A stretch of DNA of 64,000 bases. Source: Tritrichomonas musculus (taxonomy: Eukaryota; Parabasalia; Tritrichomonadida; Tritrichomonadidae). This document shows, one piece after another, positions 1-10,315 of this stretch. The notes under the pieces are model-generated. The model saw nothing but the letters and a program-made list of their open reading frames with translations. It was not told the origin of the DNA and did not search any database. The position numbers were made by a program, and so were the translations under genes. Each line of letters begins with the position of its first letter. The stretch's first letter is position 1. The DNA lies in contig JAPFFF010000043.1 of NCBI GenBank assembly GCA_039105265.1, positions 1,048,501 to 1,112,500 on the forward strand. Reading direction: 5' to 3'.

Positions 1-1442
1 TTGATATCTAAATCATTTCTTTTGATCAAAATTCTTACAGCATCAATATTACTTTTTTTAACAGCTGAAAATAATGGAGTATGTGCATGCCTGTTAATAT
101 ATGATTTTAAATTTATATCAATATCTTTATGTTGAAGTAATAATTGAATAATTTTAATATTACCATTTTCAACTGCTCCATATAATGGTGTATATTCACC
201 CACTACAAAATTATCAACATATGATTTCTGATTAACATCAATATCTTTATGTTGAAGTAACAGTTGGACAATTTCTAAATTACTATTTTCAATAGCATAA
301 AACAATAGTGTTTTTTGTTTCTTTACTTCTTCTCCGTCAATATTATATTCTTTTAATAGTCTAGAATTAATGTCAATATCATTACAATCTAGCATGATTT
401 TATTAAATAAAAGAAAATAGTCTCTTTTGCATAACAGGAATAAAAGATCAGAATTTATTAATTCAGGTTGAATTAAAGCAAAATTATATGATTTTAAACT
501 TTCTTTTAAAACAAATAAAGAAATATCATCAGTTTCAAAATAGTTCGTTAGTATATAATTAGTTAATTCATTATGATGACAACGAATCGAAGCTTTAAGG
601 CAATCTTTTAATGTTTGTTTATCATGAATAATGCCATATTCTTCAAGGATATGTATTATTTCTGGATTTCGACCATAAATTGCAAAAAGCAACAAATTAT
701 TTGTTATAGTGTAATTTTGTTTTATCAAATATTTAAAAATTTTAACTGATCCAAAAAATGCAGAATATTGTAAATAATTTATTGGCTGTGATTGTAATAT
801 AAATAAGTTTGTTTCAAATATTGATGGATAAATATCTTTATATAAAGGAAATTTTGTTTTATTGATATACAATATGAATTCATCAATGAGATCTTTATGA
901 ATCAATTGTAAAACATAGTTGTCACCATATTCTGTTTTCCTTATTTCTTTTATATCCTCAGGAATTGATGAAATATACCAAGACTCATTATCAAAAAACT
1001 GTTTGATTTCCGGAAACAAATATTTTCCATCATCTGAAAGATTTTTTGTATCATCGTAAAATATATTTGACATATTTGATACAATAAACTTATCAAAAAA
1101 GATTATTTTTTCTTCTGAAAGAAAAAGAATTATTTTCGTATTATATTTAAAAAAATTGTATATTTCGATATTTGAGAAATTTCTCTTGATTTCATCTTTG
1201 AGTGATAGAATAATTTTGAAAATTTTATCAAAAAAATTACTTAATCGATGATGATAGTCGATTATTGTTGAAAGTAAGCGTATTACTGATCTTAATAAAT
1301 GTTTATTGCAAAAAATTTTTTGATCATTAAATAATTTTAAAAGGAATTTAAGTTCTTCCTGGTCGTTATCTTCATCATCTAAATATTTTAAAAGTATAGT
1401 TTGAATCAAAATCATTTTGTCTATGTATTCTTGAACTTCCAT
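1..1442 (-). CDS. Ankyrin-repeat protein with trichomonad-type N-terminal domain (3' end outside window)
   Basis: An open frame runs from the ATG at 1442-1440 to the left edge without a stop, giving about 480 residues. Residues 1-210 are helical and contain YGDNYVLQLIHKDLIDEF near residue 172, a signature I associate with the DUF3447-type domain found before ankyrin repeats in trichomonad proteins. After about residue 215 the sequence moves into ankyrin repeats; the last three are clear, with the pattern TPLxxAVxxxNIxxxxLLLxHKDIDIN, ending at the window edge. Family members are thought to act as protein-protein interaction scaffolds; no enzyme motif is visible and no partner can be inferred. 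The upstream 800 bases hold no gene. The family call is firm, the function unknown. The C-terminal part lies outside the window. Confidence 0.85.
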   Translation of the reverse strand, partial: MEVQEYIDKMILIQTILLKYLDDEDNDQEELKFLLKLFNDQKIFCNKHLLRSVIRLLSTIIDYHHRLSNFFDKIFKIILSLKDEIKRNFSNIEIYNFFKYNTKIILFLSEEKIIFFDKFIVSNMSNIFYDDTKNLSDDGKYLFPEIKQFFDNESWYISSIPEDIKEIRKTEYGDNYVLQLIHKDLIDEFILYINKTKFPLYKDIYPSIFETNLFILQSQPINYLQYSAFFGSVKIFKYLIKQNYTITNNLLLFAIYGRNPEIIHILEEYGIIHDKQTLKDCLKASIRCHHNELTNYILTNYFETDDISLFVLKESLKSYNFALIQPELINSDLLFLLCKRDYFLLFNKIMLDCNDIDINSRLLKEYNIDGEEVKKQKTLLFYAIENSNLEIVQLLLQHKDIDVNQKSYVDNFVVGEYTPLYGAVENGNIKIIQLLLQHKDIDINLKSYINRHAHTPLFSAVKKSNIDAVRILIKRNDLDI

Positions 1443-2036
1443 TTTAAATTAATTAAAAAAAACTGCCCAATTACAAAAACAAACGTTCTTTCATTTAATC
1501 ATTTTACAAAATAATTCACAATAAATTATATAAATAATAATAATAATAATAAATTATATAAATAAATGACTCTTTGTGAATAATTGAATAATTCTTTGTG
1601 TCAAGAAATTCCATTTTAATTAGAATTTCTTTTTCAGCCGATTCTAATTGCGCACATTTGTTGACTTGGCACATATCGATTTCAAACACGTATGGGAAGT
1701 TTATGACACCTTGTCTAATCCATTAATTAACTCGATATGAATATTGTTATCCAATGATAATTCGGTCAGTAAATGTTTGAGTTGGTGTAATTAATGTAGT
1801 TTCTGTTCTTTGGAAATTGTTTGATTTTATCTTTTTGTGTTTCCATTGATGTGGTTTCTGTTCCTTGGAAAGGATCCATGATGCTGGAATTGATTCCCGC
1901 TTTTCTTGATCCAGAATTAATAGGAAAGACCAAATAAATCAATTTTTTGAGGGGAACCAGAGAATGTGCAAAATTTTAACTTTGCATTTAATTTCGAACC
2001 TTTTTAATTTATTTATATAATAATTGTGTAAAAAAT
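1443..2036. other. Intergenic AT-rich DNA
   Basis: About 600 bases between the ankyrin gene and the left arm of the Sel1 palindrome. I see no open frame or RNA gene. The stretch 1640-1960 is less AT-rich and repeats the words TTTCTGTT and GATGTGG, so it may be decayed coding or transposon sequence, but I cannot assign it. Confidence 0.4.
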
Positions 2037-2240
2037 ATATGTGGGCTTTTATTTTTTAAAATGCAGCAAATTAATAATCCATTCCAATTTTTGGTATAAG
2101 TTTATTTTTTGAATAGTCATTCAAATTTGAATTGACGAAATTTTAAAATTTTTAAAATTTTTCAAAAACATTCAAAAGTTTTAAAAATTTTTAACTTTTC
2201 TTGTCAAATAAAGAAATTTTACATTTAGCATTAAAACACT

Positions 2241-2246
2241 TCATTA
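2241..2246 (+). promoter_or_regulatory. Putative initiator (Inr) of Sel1 gene, left copy
   Basis: TCATTA lies about 12 bases before the ATG at 2255 and fits the parabasalid initiator consensus TCA-Py-(T/A) known from Trichomonas vaginalis. The same element stands in front of the inverted copy. Position and motif are seen; function is inferred. Confidence 0.4.
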
Positions 2247-2254
2247 TTATATAA

Positions 2255-3205
2255 ATGAGTCAAGTTAAGAATGAAATAGAAAAAATGAAGAAAGAAGCAG
2301 ATGAAGGAAATGTTGAATCAATGTTTAAATATGCAGAAAAGTTAACAAATGGAAATGGTGTCATGATCAACAAGAAAGAAGCATCGATATATTTTAAAAA
2401 AGCAGCAGATTTAGGACATGAAAAATCAATTGTTGAATATGCATTTATGTTATCACATGGAGAAGGAATCAAAGAAGATAAAGAAGAAGCATCGAAATAT
2501 TTCAAACGAAGTGCAGATTTAGGCAATGTCAGATCAATGCTTGAATATGCAAGAATGAGAGAACACGGTGAAGGAATTGAAATAAATATGGAAGAATCGG
2601 CGAAATATTGTAAGATGGCAGCCGACGAAGGAGATGTCTTTGGTCAATTCAATTATGGTTCCAAATTAAGAAATGGTGAAGGAGTTGACATAAACATCGA
2701 AGAATCAATCAAGTATTTGAAAATGGCGGCAAACCAAGGATTTCCATTTGCAATTATAACTTTGTCATCGATGTATTCTGATGGTGAAATAAAAAATGCC
2801 AACAAAGAAGAAGCTCTTAAATATACAAAAATGGCAGCTGAAAATGGTCATGTTCCATCTCTTTGCGAATATGGTAAAATGTTAAGAGATGGAGAAGGTG
2901 TTGAAGCAGATGAAGAATCAGCCAAAGAATGCTTTTTTGCAGCAGCAGAAAATGGATATCCAGAAGGAATGCTTTTATATGCAGAAATTCTTGAAAAAAG
3001 TGGCAACAAAGAAGACATCAAAGAATCAGCCAAATATTACAAAATGTCAGCAGATAATGGAAATAAGCAAGCAATGCTTAGATATTCAAGCATGCTTAAA
3101 AATGGCGAAGGTGTAGAGATAAATGAAGAAGAAAGCCAAAAATATGCAGATATGGCACTTACATTTAATGAACCACAAAATGGCATTGAATGCACAATTT
3201 GTTAA
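2255..3205 (+). CDS. Sel1-like repeat protein (left copy)
   Basis: A 316-residue protein built almost wholly of about eight Sel1-like (TPR-related) repeats of 36 residues, pattern AxxGxxxAxxxYxxxLxxGxGVxxNxEEAxKYFKxAAD, starting near residue 13. Sel1 repeats form alpha-alpha superhelices that hold proteins together, for example in ERAD and signalling scaffolds. There is no signal peptide or membrane segment, so a cytosolic adaptor is likely. The protein ends in ECTIC. The ATG follows an initiator-like TCATTA. The protein is identical, residue for residue, to the one encoded on the minus strand at 3738-4688, so two tail-to-tail genes make the same product. The partner is unknown. Confidence 0.9.
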   Translation: MSQVKNEIEKMKKEADEGNVESMFKYAEKLTNGNGVMINKKEASIYFKKAADLGHEKSIVEYAFMLSHGEGIKEDKEEASKYFKRSADLGNVRSMLEYARMREHGEGIEINMEESAKYCKMAADEGDVFGQFNYGSKLRNGEGVDINIEESIKYLKMAANQGFPFAIITLSSMYSDGEIKNANKEEALKYTKMAAENGHVPSLCEYGKMLRDGEGVEADEESAKECFFAAAENGYPEGMLLYAEILEKSGNKEDIKESAKYYKMSADNGNKQAMLRYSSMLKNGEGVEINEEESQKYADMALTFNEPQNGIECTIC

Positions 3206-3737
3206 ATTATTTTTTGTGTTTTTTAAAATGATAAAGAATATATATGATTTTTTAAAAATCAAACAAACAAAACTTGGTACCAAGTTTTGTAAATCTTTTA
3301 ATAGAACATCTAATTATTGATAATTAGATGTTATTGAAAAATGACTCCCGTTAATGATACTGTTAAAAAATTCATGTTTAAACATCATTTTAAAAAAATC
3401 ATATTTTATAATTTGTGATTAACATTTATATTATGATTAGATAAAAAATTTAAAAAATATATTGTAAAAATTTAATATTTGAATCCTGATTTTTTTAGTA
3501 TTAAATCTAGATCTTTAGCGATTGATAGCAGATCTGAATACAAAGAACTAGAATCTAGATTATTCAAATTGAGAGCTAATTGGTTAAATAGTGAAAATTA
3601 ATTTTATAAAATTTACCTTAAGAATTTATTTATTTGTGATCCCACTTAATAATCACACAAACATTTCAACATTGGTAAACATCATTTTAAAAAAATCATA
3701 TATATTCTTTATCATTTTAAAAAACACAAAAAATAAT
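3206..3737. other. Spacer and 3' flanks between the two Sel1 genes, with hairpins
   Basis: It holds a perfect 20-base palindrome AAAACTTGGTACCAAGTTTT at 3269-3288 and a perfect hairpin with 13-base arms at 3305-3332 (AACATCTAATTAT, loop TG). The phrase AAACATCATTTTAAAAAAATCATA occurs twice in the same orientation, near 3380 and 3677, so a 30-base piece of the right arm's inner edge was copied into the spacer. No gene is seen. Confidence 0.7.
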
Positions 3738-4916
3738 TTAACAAATTGTGCATTCAATGCCATTTTGTGGTTCATTAAATGTAAGTGCCATATCTGCATA
3801 TTTTTGGCTTTCTTCTTCATTTATCTCTACACCTTCGCCATTTTTAAGCATGCTTGAATATCTAAGCATTGCTTGCTTATTTCCATTATCTGCTGACATT
3901 TTGTAATATTTGGCTGATTCTTTGATGTCTTCTTTGTTGCCACTTTTTTCAAGAATTTCTGCATATAAAAGCATTCCTTCTGGATATCCATTTTCTGCTG
4001 CTGCAAAAAAGCATTCTTTGGCTGATTCTTCATCTGCTTCAACACCTTCTCCATCTCTTAACATTTTACCATATTCGCAAAGAGATGGAACATGACCATT
4101 TTCAGCTGCCATTTTTGTATATTTAAGAGCTTCTTCTTTGTTGGCATTTTTTATTTCACCATCAGAATACATCGATGACAAAGTTATAATTGCAAATGGA
4201 AATCCTTGGTTTGCCGCCATTTTCAAATACTTGATTGATTCTTCGATGTTTATGTCAACTCCTTCACCATTTCTTAATTTGGAACCATAATTGAATTGAC
4301 CAAAGACATCTCCTTCGTCGGCTGCCATCTTACAATATTTCGCCGATTCTTCCATATTTATTTCAATTCCTTCACCGTGTTCTCTCATTCTTGCATATTC
4401 AAGCATTGATCTGACATTGCCTAAATCTGCACTTCGTTTGAAATATTTCGATGCTTCTTCTTTATCTTCTTTGATTCCTTCTCCATGTGATAACATAAAT
4501 GCATATTCAACAATTGATTTTTCATGTCCTAAATCTGCTGCTTTTTTAAAATATATCGATGCTTCTTTCTTGTTGATCATGACACCATTTCCATTTGTTA
4601 ACTTTTCTGCATATTTAAACATTGATTCAACATTTCCTTCATCTGCTTCTTTCTTCATTTTTTCTATTTCATTCTTCACTTGACTCATTTATATAATAAT
4701 GAAGTGATTTAATGCTAAATGTAAAATTTCTTTACTTGACAAGAAAAGTTAAAATTTTTTAAAATTTTTTAAAACTTTTGAATGTTTTTGAAAAATTTTA
4801 AAAATTTTAAAATTTCGTCAATTCAAATTTGAATGACTATTCAAAAAATAAACTTATACCAAAAATTGGAATGAATTATTAATTTGCCGCATTTTAAAAA
4901 ATTAAAGCCCACATAT
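3690..4916 (-). repeat. Right arm of the Sel1 inverted repeat
   Basis: Reverse complement of 2037-3262. The inner edge is the phrase AAAATCATATATATTC; the outer edge is GCCCACATAT at 4907-4916, matching ATATGTGGGC at 2037-2046. Coding bases are nearly identical; the A/T runs upstream of the start differ by one or two bases, and divergence rises beyond 4916. Confidence 0.9.
3738..4688 (-). CDS. Sel1-like repeat protein (right copy)
   Basis: Encodes the same 316 residues as the gene at 2255-3205, with about eight Sel1 repeats and the same ECTIC ending. The promoter region with TCATTA before the ATG is duplicated too, so this copy is probably expressed. The two genes converge, so transcripts running past the stop codons would be complementary over much of their length, unless the hairpin-rich spacer ends transcription. 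I cannot tell which copy is ancestral. Identity of the protein with only silent changes suggests either a recent duplication or gene conversion between the arms. Confidence 0.9.
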   Translation of the reverse strand: MSQVKNEIEKMKKEADEGNVESMFKYAEKLTNGNGVMINKKEASIYFKKAADLGHEKSIVEYAFMLSHGEGIKEDKEEASKYFKRSADLGNVRSMLEYARMREHGEGIEINMEESAKYCKMAADEGDVFGQFNYGSKLRNGEGVDINIEESIKYLKMAANQGFPFAIITLSSMYSDGEIKNANKEEALKYTKMAAENGHVPSLCEYGKMLRDGEGVEADEESAKECFFAAAENGYPEGMLLYAEILEKSGNKEDIKESAKYYKMSADNGNKQAMLRYSSMLKNGEGVEINEEESQKYADMALTFNEPQNGIECTIC

Positions 4917-5042
4917 CTTTTTTATATAGTTATTAAATAAATAAACAAAAGATGTTGGAAAATAAATGCAAAGCCAAAATTTATTCATTTTCTGTTTAGA
5001 CTATTAAAAGATTTTAATAATAATAATAGAATGAAAACAAAT

Positions 5043-6280
5043 CTAAATATGTTTCAATTTCAATGCGATAGCCTTGTAAGATGGTATATCAACATGAACT
5101 GGTGCATCATTTTGAATGTCAAATTCAACAAAGTGATTTGAAAGTAAATCAGTTGCTTTATATTTCCCAGTAGCAATACTCAAAGATTTAATTGCAGCTT
5201 TAGGAATATTAACATCAACTGAAACAGCATTATCGTCGAAATTGGCAACAACAAGCTAAAGATCATCATCGTTCTTTCTTAAGAAAGGATACTGGCGAAC
5301 ATTAAGATGGCCATTAACATACAATAAGTCGAAGAAAGAGCCTTGACGGACAGCTTTTTCAGTTCTTGCCAAAGAACAAATTCTTGTATAATTATCATAC
5401 AAATCAACTTGATCTTGAGTTAATTCTTTTGGATTGTAATAACCATTTCTTAAAGTATCAGGTGGCCAATAATCAAAGATTGTTGTTCTTCCATCTCTTC
5501 CACTGTAGCCTTCACTGTCCATTCCACGTTCACCGATTTCTTGGCCGGCATAGATCATGACAGGATTTGGGTTCATTAACACTTCAATGGCCAATGCTGG
5601 AAGAGCCTTTCTGCAATCACCAGCGAAGAAATCGCTTCAGATTCGTTGTTCGTCATTATTTTCCAGGAAATAAAGCATATGGCCCCAAATATCACTTGTA
5701 GATTCCCATCTATATGTAATTTCTTGCGTGTTGCAGTAATGTGTCAAGGCTCCACAGAGATAATCATACATTCCAACATATATCGTAAAGATAATCAAAT
5801 CCTGATGAAATGAAATTTCGATATTGTGAAGGATCGTAAACTTCTCCAATGAAAATTTAGCCCGGATTTGCTTTCTTAACTCGTGATGAAAGCACATTTT
5901 AACCAATGTATTTTGTGGTGGATCAAAGTGTAATGAATGATTATCGCAATAATCAATTCCATAATTGATTTTGATTGCTTAATACCAATCACTGCAATCT
6001 GGAGTTGGGTAAAAGCGGTCATTTCCTTTGGCTGGAAATTCTGAATATGTTTCTCTTTTTTTCATCTTCATACCAATCACTGCAAAGTGATTCTGGGAGG
6101 ACAAGTTGATTAGGGAGATAATAAAAGTTGTTGTTTGGAGAAAAATGAACCGATTTATCTTCATCTTCACCAAGACCTTTGACATTTGATGGTTTTGAAA
6201 TTGAGTGGTATTGACGGGCAACATGATTTGGAACAAAATCTAATATGAATTTCATACCATTTGCGTGTGTTCGTTTAATT
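5043..6280 (-). pseudogene. Alpha-amylase (GH13) remnant, bacterial-type, multiply broken
   Basis: Reading the minus strand, pieces of one GH13 enzyme appear in order in changing frames: DFVPNHVARQYHS (conserved region I) near 6230, ETYSEFPAKGNDRFYPTPDC near 6040, GEVYDPSQYRNF near 5815, WESTSDIWGHMLYFLENNDEQR at 5640-5710, GYSGRDGRTTIFDYW near 5490, and a C-terminal beta domain ending at the TAG at 5043-5045. The region that should carry the catalytic Asp nucleophile, between the 5900 and 5840 pieces, is missing. ENNDEQR has Asn where the family has His. Stops and frameshifts at about 5257, 5637, 5850 and 5980 rule out a working enzyme. The motif wording resembles gut-bacterial amylases, so lateral origin is likely. 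Confidence 0.8.
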
Positions 6281-7530
6281 AAGCTTAATATGATCAATGA
6301 CTTGCATTTATAAAAGACATAATTACCAATGGAACGAACAGAAGAAGGAATTTTGATTGTAGAAAGTGATGTGCATTCATAGAAAGTTCTATTATCAATC
6401 GTTTTGACTGATGAAGAAATTGATACTTCAGTTAAATTTGTGCAATTAGAACAGAATTCAATGATTTTAATAACAGGTGGGAATATAACTTTTTCTAATG
6501 AATAACATTGTCTAATGATATGATCTCCAATTTTTTTAACAAAAGAAGGAATGATAAATGCTTTCAATTTTGAACCGTTGGAGAATGCAAAACTACCGAT
6601 TTCTTTTACAGATGAAGGAATTCACTAAAGATTTACATCCTTCAAAAGCTTTTTCTTCAATTGATTCCACAGAGGATGGTGTTGTAATTTCTGCCAAATT
6701 TGAGCAATTATAAAATGAATATTTCCTATCGTTTTTATCGATGATGGAATTTCAAATTTGACCAAATTTTTGCATTCATAGAAACATTTGTATCCTATTT
6801 TAATTTCCGGTAATCTTAATAAGTAATTAAAAATATCAAAATGATTTCCTTCAATTGCTAATTTTAATTCTGTTGCATGAAAATATGTTTATTGAACTTC
6901 ATTCAAAACAAATAAAATTTTTTGGAACTGTAAAAACAAAAAAAGTTTTTTGAATTCGATAAAAAATTTTTTTTCAATTATTAATTGATTTACATCTAAT
7001 TCTGCTTTGTTTTTAATATAATCAACAAGTTTAAAATAACCAAAATCTACTGCATAGAAGAAATAAATTGGTTCAGCAAGAAGATCTTCAGAAATGAAAT
7101 CAAAATTATAAGATTGAAATCCATAAAAAATTTCATCATAAAGATATTCAAGTATATTGTTACCAACTTCTTTATTATTATGGCTAACTTGTTTTTTCAG
7201 CAAGTTATCTTTGATATAATGTGCAAAATCGTTATGATGACATTTAATTGACTCTTTAAGACATTCTTTATAAGTTTCATCATCTGGTAAAATTTTTTCA
7301 CTTTCAAGAATATGAATGATTTCTGGGTTATGTCAATGAATAGAATAAATACATGATGACAAATTCAATCCAACTCCATTTTGAAGCAAAAACCTTAATA
7401 TTTGAATTGATCCGAAAAATAATGAATATTCAATTATAGTTGGCTCTTTGTGAATTAATAATGGATTGGTCTCAAAAATTGAACTGCTTATTTGATCTGT
7501 TTATTAGGAATTAAAATAGATATTTGATAA
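6281..7530 (-). pseudogene. Ankyrin (DUF3447-type) plus BspA leucine-rich-repeat protein, broken
   Basis: Minus-strand pieces run from ISSSIFETNPLLIHKEPTI (7500) through NPEIIHILESEKILPDDE (7320) and the frame at 7203-6889 (ILEYLYDEIFYGFQSYNF) into ELKLAIEGNHFDIFNYLL (6850), then change to BspA-type leucine-rich repeats (FYECKNLVKFEIPSSIKTI; CSNCTNLTEVSISSSVKTI; FYECTSLSTIKIPSSVRSI). The first part matches the N-terminal and ankyrin domains of the protein at 1-1442. Damage: an in-frame TGA near 7334, a TGA-type stop near 6888, and stops around 6620. BspA repeats are commonly surface proteins in trichomonads, but this copy is dead. Its last repeat joins the amylase remnant near 6280. Confidence 0.75.
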
Positions 7531-7955
7531 TATATGATAAGCAAATGAATGAATTTAAACTCTTTTTTTTCTATCTTTAAAATAGATATTAGTTAATATA
7601 AACATATTTAAAAATGAATAAGCATTACTTTTGCTTAATTCCAATATAAACAAACTAACTGGAATTAAAATATCTAATGAAATGGACTTTTATAAATTCA
7701 ATTAAAACAATTAATTTTATGATTTATGTGTTTTAAACATATTAATATAACAATATTTAGTATGTTTAGCCTCACATAAATCGTTGGCGATGAGATAATA
7801 TTGTCGAAATAAAAATGATAATATGAACAGTATTATATATTAATGATGTACAATGCACGCACACTTATAGTATAAAACATGTACTTGTCCTCCTCAATAC
7901 ACAAATTCTTATATAAAAAAAAAAAAATAAAAAATTAAAATTTTATAAAATGAAA
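7531..7955. other. Intergenic AT-rich DNA
   Basis: No gene seen. It holds an A-rich run of 15 As broken by one T at 7913-7930 just behind the stop of the next minus-strand gene. Confidence 0.4.
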
Positions 7956-8759
7956 TTACTCGTTTTGCATTTCATTATCATTTAAATTTTGTTGAAATGA
8001 TAATTTTTCATTGTCATTTGTTTGATTTTCATCTTTAATTTCTTCTTTTCTTTCTTCGTTTTGCATACCTTCTTCTTTTTCTTCTTCTCTTGAAATTTTT
8101 CCATTTTCAAAGTTTTCATTCTTTTCAGTTTCAATTTGTTTTTGTTCTTTTTCTTCTTCTTTCTTGTGATTTTCTGTTAAACCTAATTTTTGACTTGAGT
8201 TTGAAATCCAATCTTGCTTGAATTGTTCAATTCCATCTTCTGAAACGTTGTGCCATGTTTCTTTATTCACTGTCTGACCGTTTTCATCTTCAGTTTGCTC
8301 AGTTTCATACCATTGATCGTCAATTCGCCTCTTTAGTGACTGGTGAATTTTACCTTCACTGTCAATTGTTCTTTCTTTTCTTTCTTCAATGAATTTTTCA
8401 CCATCAAATCTCGAATGACTCTCGAAATAATAAAACGGAGATGGTGATTCATTTACTTGGTTGTCATTCGCATTGATATCGATGTTATTGTCATTATTGT
8501 TATTGTTGTTTTCAGCATTGTTACATTTAACTATATCTTTTGATTTTTGTTTGTTTGAGATTTCAGATTTAACTGATAATTGATCTTTGTATTGTTGCTG
8601 AATGAGTCTGTTGTATAGAATTGCTCTGAGTTTTTCGATTTCTTGGGCTTCTCGAATCGAATTCAGAAGATAACTTTCTATTGGGATATATCTTATGCGA
8701 TATATTGTTGGCCTGCAATAGTTGTAATTAACACGTGGAATGTTAAAGATCTGGAACAT
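7956..8759 (-). CDS. Charged lineage-specific protein, possible MLF-like core
   Basis: A 267-residue protein starting at the ATG at 8759-8757, with TCATT 10-14 bases upstream as a possible initiator. Residues 1-70 are mixed hydrophobic and basic; about 80-105 is Asn-rich; 108-190 is the most protein-like part, with alternating strands such as RTIDSEGKIHQSLKRR and QWYETEQTEDENGQTV; the rest is a Glu/Lys-rich tail likely to be disordered or coiled. The core, short strands of the type DGxxxxERKxR..DSEGK, vaguely recalls the Myeloid leukemia factor (Mlf1IP) family, but I would not rely on that. No catalytic motif, signal peptide or membrane segment is visible. A single uninterrupted frame with sensible composition makes it a real gene. 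Confidence 0.6.
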   Translation of the reverse strand: MFQIFNIPRVNYNYCRPTIYRIRYIPIESYLLNSIREAQEIEKLRAILYNRLIQQQYKDQLSVKSEISNKQKSKDIVKCNNAENNNNNNDNNIDINANDNQVNESPSPFYYFESHSRFDGEKFIEERKERTIDSEGKIHQSLKRRIDDQWYETEQTEDENGQTVNKETWHNVSEDGIEQFKQDWISNSSQKLGLTENHKKEEEKEQKQIETEKNENFENGKISREEEKEEGMQNEERKEEIKDENQTNDNEKLSFQQNLNDNEMQNE

Positions 8760-9161
8760 TAAATAAAAATGATATGATTGGTTTCGTTTTTAAGTGGAAC
8801 ATGTTTAAATTTTATTCGAACAAAATAGCATTTAATTTAAATGGTTGGATGCATTCAAAAAAAAATTAATTAAATGATAATTTGGCCGACCATTTTAAAT
8901 ACTTTTCAAATATGCATCCAGCTTTTATTTTCATTTAAATGGTTGGATGAAAATCAAACCAATGATAATAATAAATTTTCATCATTGGTTTGATAATGAA
9001 AATTTTGTTTTTTTTTTTATATTAAAAATTTTTTCCTTGATACAATAAGTGTGTGTACTGTATATTATTATTTCACAAAAAGAGTTTTAATTATATCAAT
9101 ATTTCTGTTAAAGATGTACAATTGCTTAATATAGGATTTTATTATGATATCAATCAAGTTA
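8760..9161. other. Intergenic DNA with small inverted and direct repeats
   Basis: ATCAAACCAATGAT (8953-8966) and its reverse complement (8981-8994) form a 14-base stem. The phrase ATTTAAATGGTTGGATG occurs twice, near 8834 and 8932. These could be a small MITE remnant. No gene is seen. Confidence 0.5.
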
Positions 9162-10075
9162 TTAGCCTTCGTAAAAATTTTCATTTATTTCATTTTTTGG
9201 GTCTTGAGTGTCTATTGTTTTTGTATATTTAATTCTTCCTAAAAGAATATCATATGGTTCCCAATACAAAATATTATTCATTTCTTTAATAATGCCATTA
9301 ATTATATCTTTAAGTTTATCTAAATCTTTGAAGATTAATTTATTCATATTTTTTGGATATTGTAAATAACGAATTTAATCATCATTCATTGATTTAAATC
9401 CAATTATTTTATGCGTTTTGTTATCATTAATATCATTAATTAATAAACAAAAATGCTTTCTCTTAATTATACCAGTTAAAATTTGTTCGATTTGGTGAAG
9501 AATACAATCGTCCTCGTTCTCATTTTCAATAATATCGATAGTTTTAATTGAAGTATCTATCATTTTGCCATCTACAATATTATTTTGGTTAATCCATCTT
9601 AATATCAATTTTATTTGTTATATTTTCACTTTCAAATGATTTCCACATTAATGATGATCAATTATCATTACATGGAGATTTAAAGAGAGGAATATTTAAT
9701 AGAAAATCATTGAGATTTGTTACATAATACTTACCTTGATACATTTCTGCATTTAATTGGAACGAATAAGTGTTTTCCTGTGATTGTGATAAAAGATAAA
9801 TCAATGGACGAAAAATTGCGTTACAAAAATGTTTTTTAATATTTGTTTCTTCCTCCATATAAATCAATTTCATGTTAATGAAACTAGTTATAAACATATT
9901 TGATATTTGTAGTTTTTCATCATATACTTCTTTTGAGTGAAATATCAATGGCTCATTTTCATATATCTAAAGCTTTTTTATAACGTTCAATTTGACCGTT
10001 ATTAATGACAGTTAAAGTAGGGACATATGTAATTTCCCAATTCAAGGTGGTTATGTTATTGTCACTAAAATATAA
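9162..10075 (-). pseudogene. Decayed gene of unknown family
   Basis: On the minus strand a protein-like reading can be followed across three frames: VPTLTVINNGQIERYKKALD near 10030, then NEPLIFHSKEVYDEKLQ from 9950 after a frameshift, then KSFESENITNKIDIKMD and the frame at 9608-9375, then after a TAA the same frame continues at 9347-9162 and ends in NENFYEG. The words keep a coding-like residue composition, but frameshifts at about 9960 and 9655 and stops at 9600 and 9375 break it. I do not recognise the family. Introns are a weaker explanation because no GT..AG pair with the trichomonad branch motif stands out. Confidence 0.4.
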
Positions 10076-10123
10076 AATAAATATAAATATTAATAAATTG
10101 AAAAAAATAGTAGATTTTTATTA

Positions 10124-10315
10124 TTATTTGAATTTAGTTGTTTTTGTTAAATAATTCAATTGTGTTCTTATTGAATTAATTTTTTTTAATGATGATGGAA
10201 TCATAATTATGAATTCTGGACCTGCCTTTCCTTTTACGATTGCAGGATGCTGGCGTGGAATTCCAAATGAAGAATAATCTGTTGTTGTTGCATGCCTCAT
10301 GCATGCTGTGTACAT
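10124..10315 (-). CDS. Small hypothetical protein or gene fragment
   Basis: A 63-residue frame with ATG start, rich in Pro, Lys and hydrophobic residues (RQHPAIVKGKAGPEFIIMIP). Its composition is more protein-like than surrounding random frames and its GC content is higher. It lies just upstream of the decayed gene at 9162-10075 in the same orientation and could be its detached 5' part. No family recognised. Confidence 0.3.
   Translation of the reverse strand: MYTACMRHATTTDYSSFGIPRQHPAIVKGKAGPEFIIMIPSSLKKINSIRTQLNYLTKTTKFK

Larger units (their letters stand above)
2037..3262 (+). repeat. Left arm of a large inverted repeat (Sel1 palindrome)
   Basis: This segment recurs in reverse complement at 3690-4916. 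It holds promoter, coding region and the first 60 bases after the stop of the Sel1 gene. The coding part is almost identical between arms (one difference seen is the codon of Val4, GTT against GTG). Outside the arms, 1975-2036 against 4917-5000 is still alignable but clearly diverged. The spacer between the arms is about 430 bases. Confidence 0.9.

Noticed and set aside
9162-9347. Homology between the decayed genes at 9.2-10.1 kb and 54.1-54.6 kb
   Set aside because: Only a weak resemblance around a PYDxxL phrase; not enough to claim a common family.
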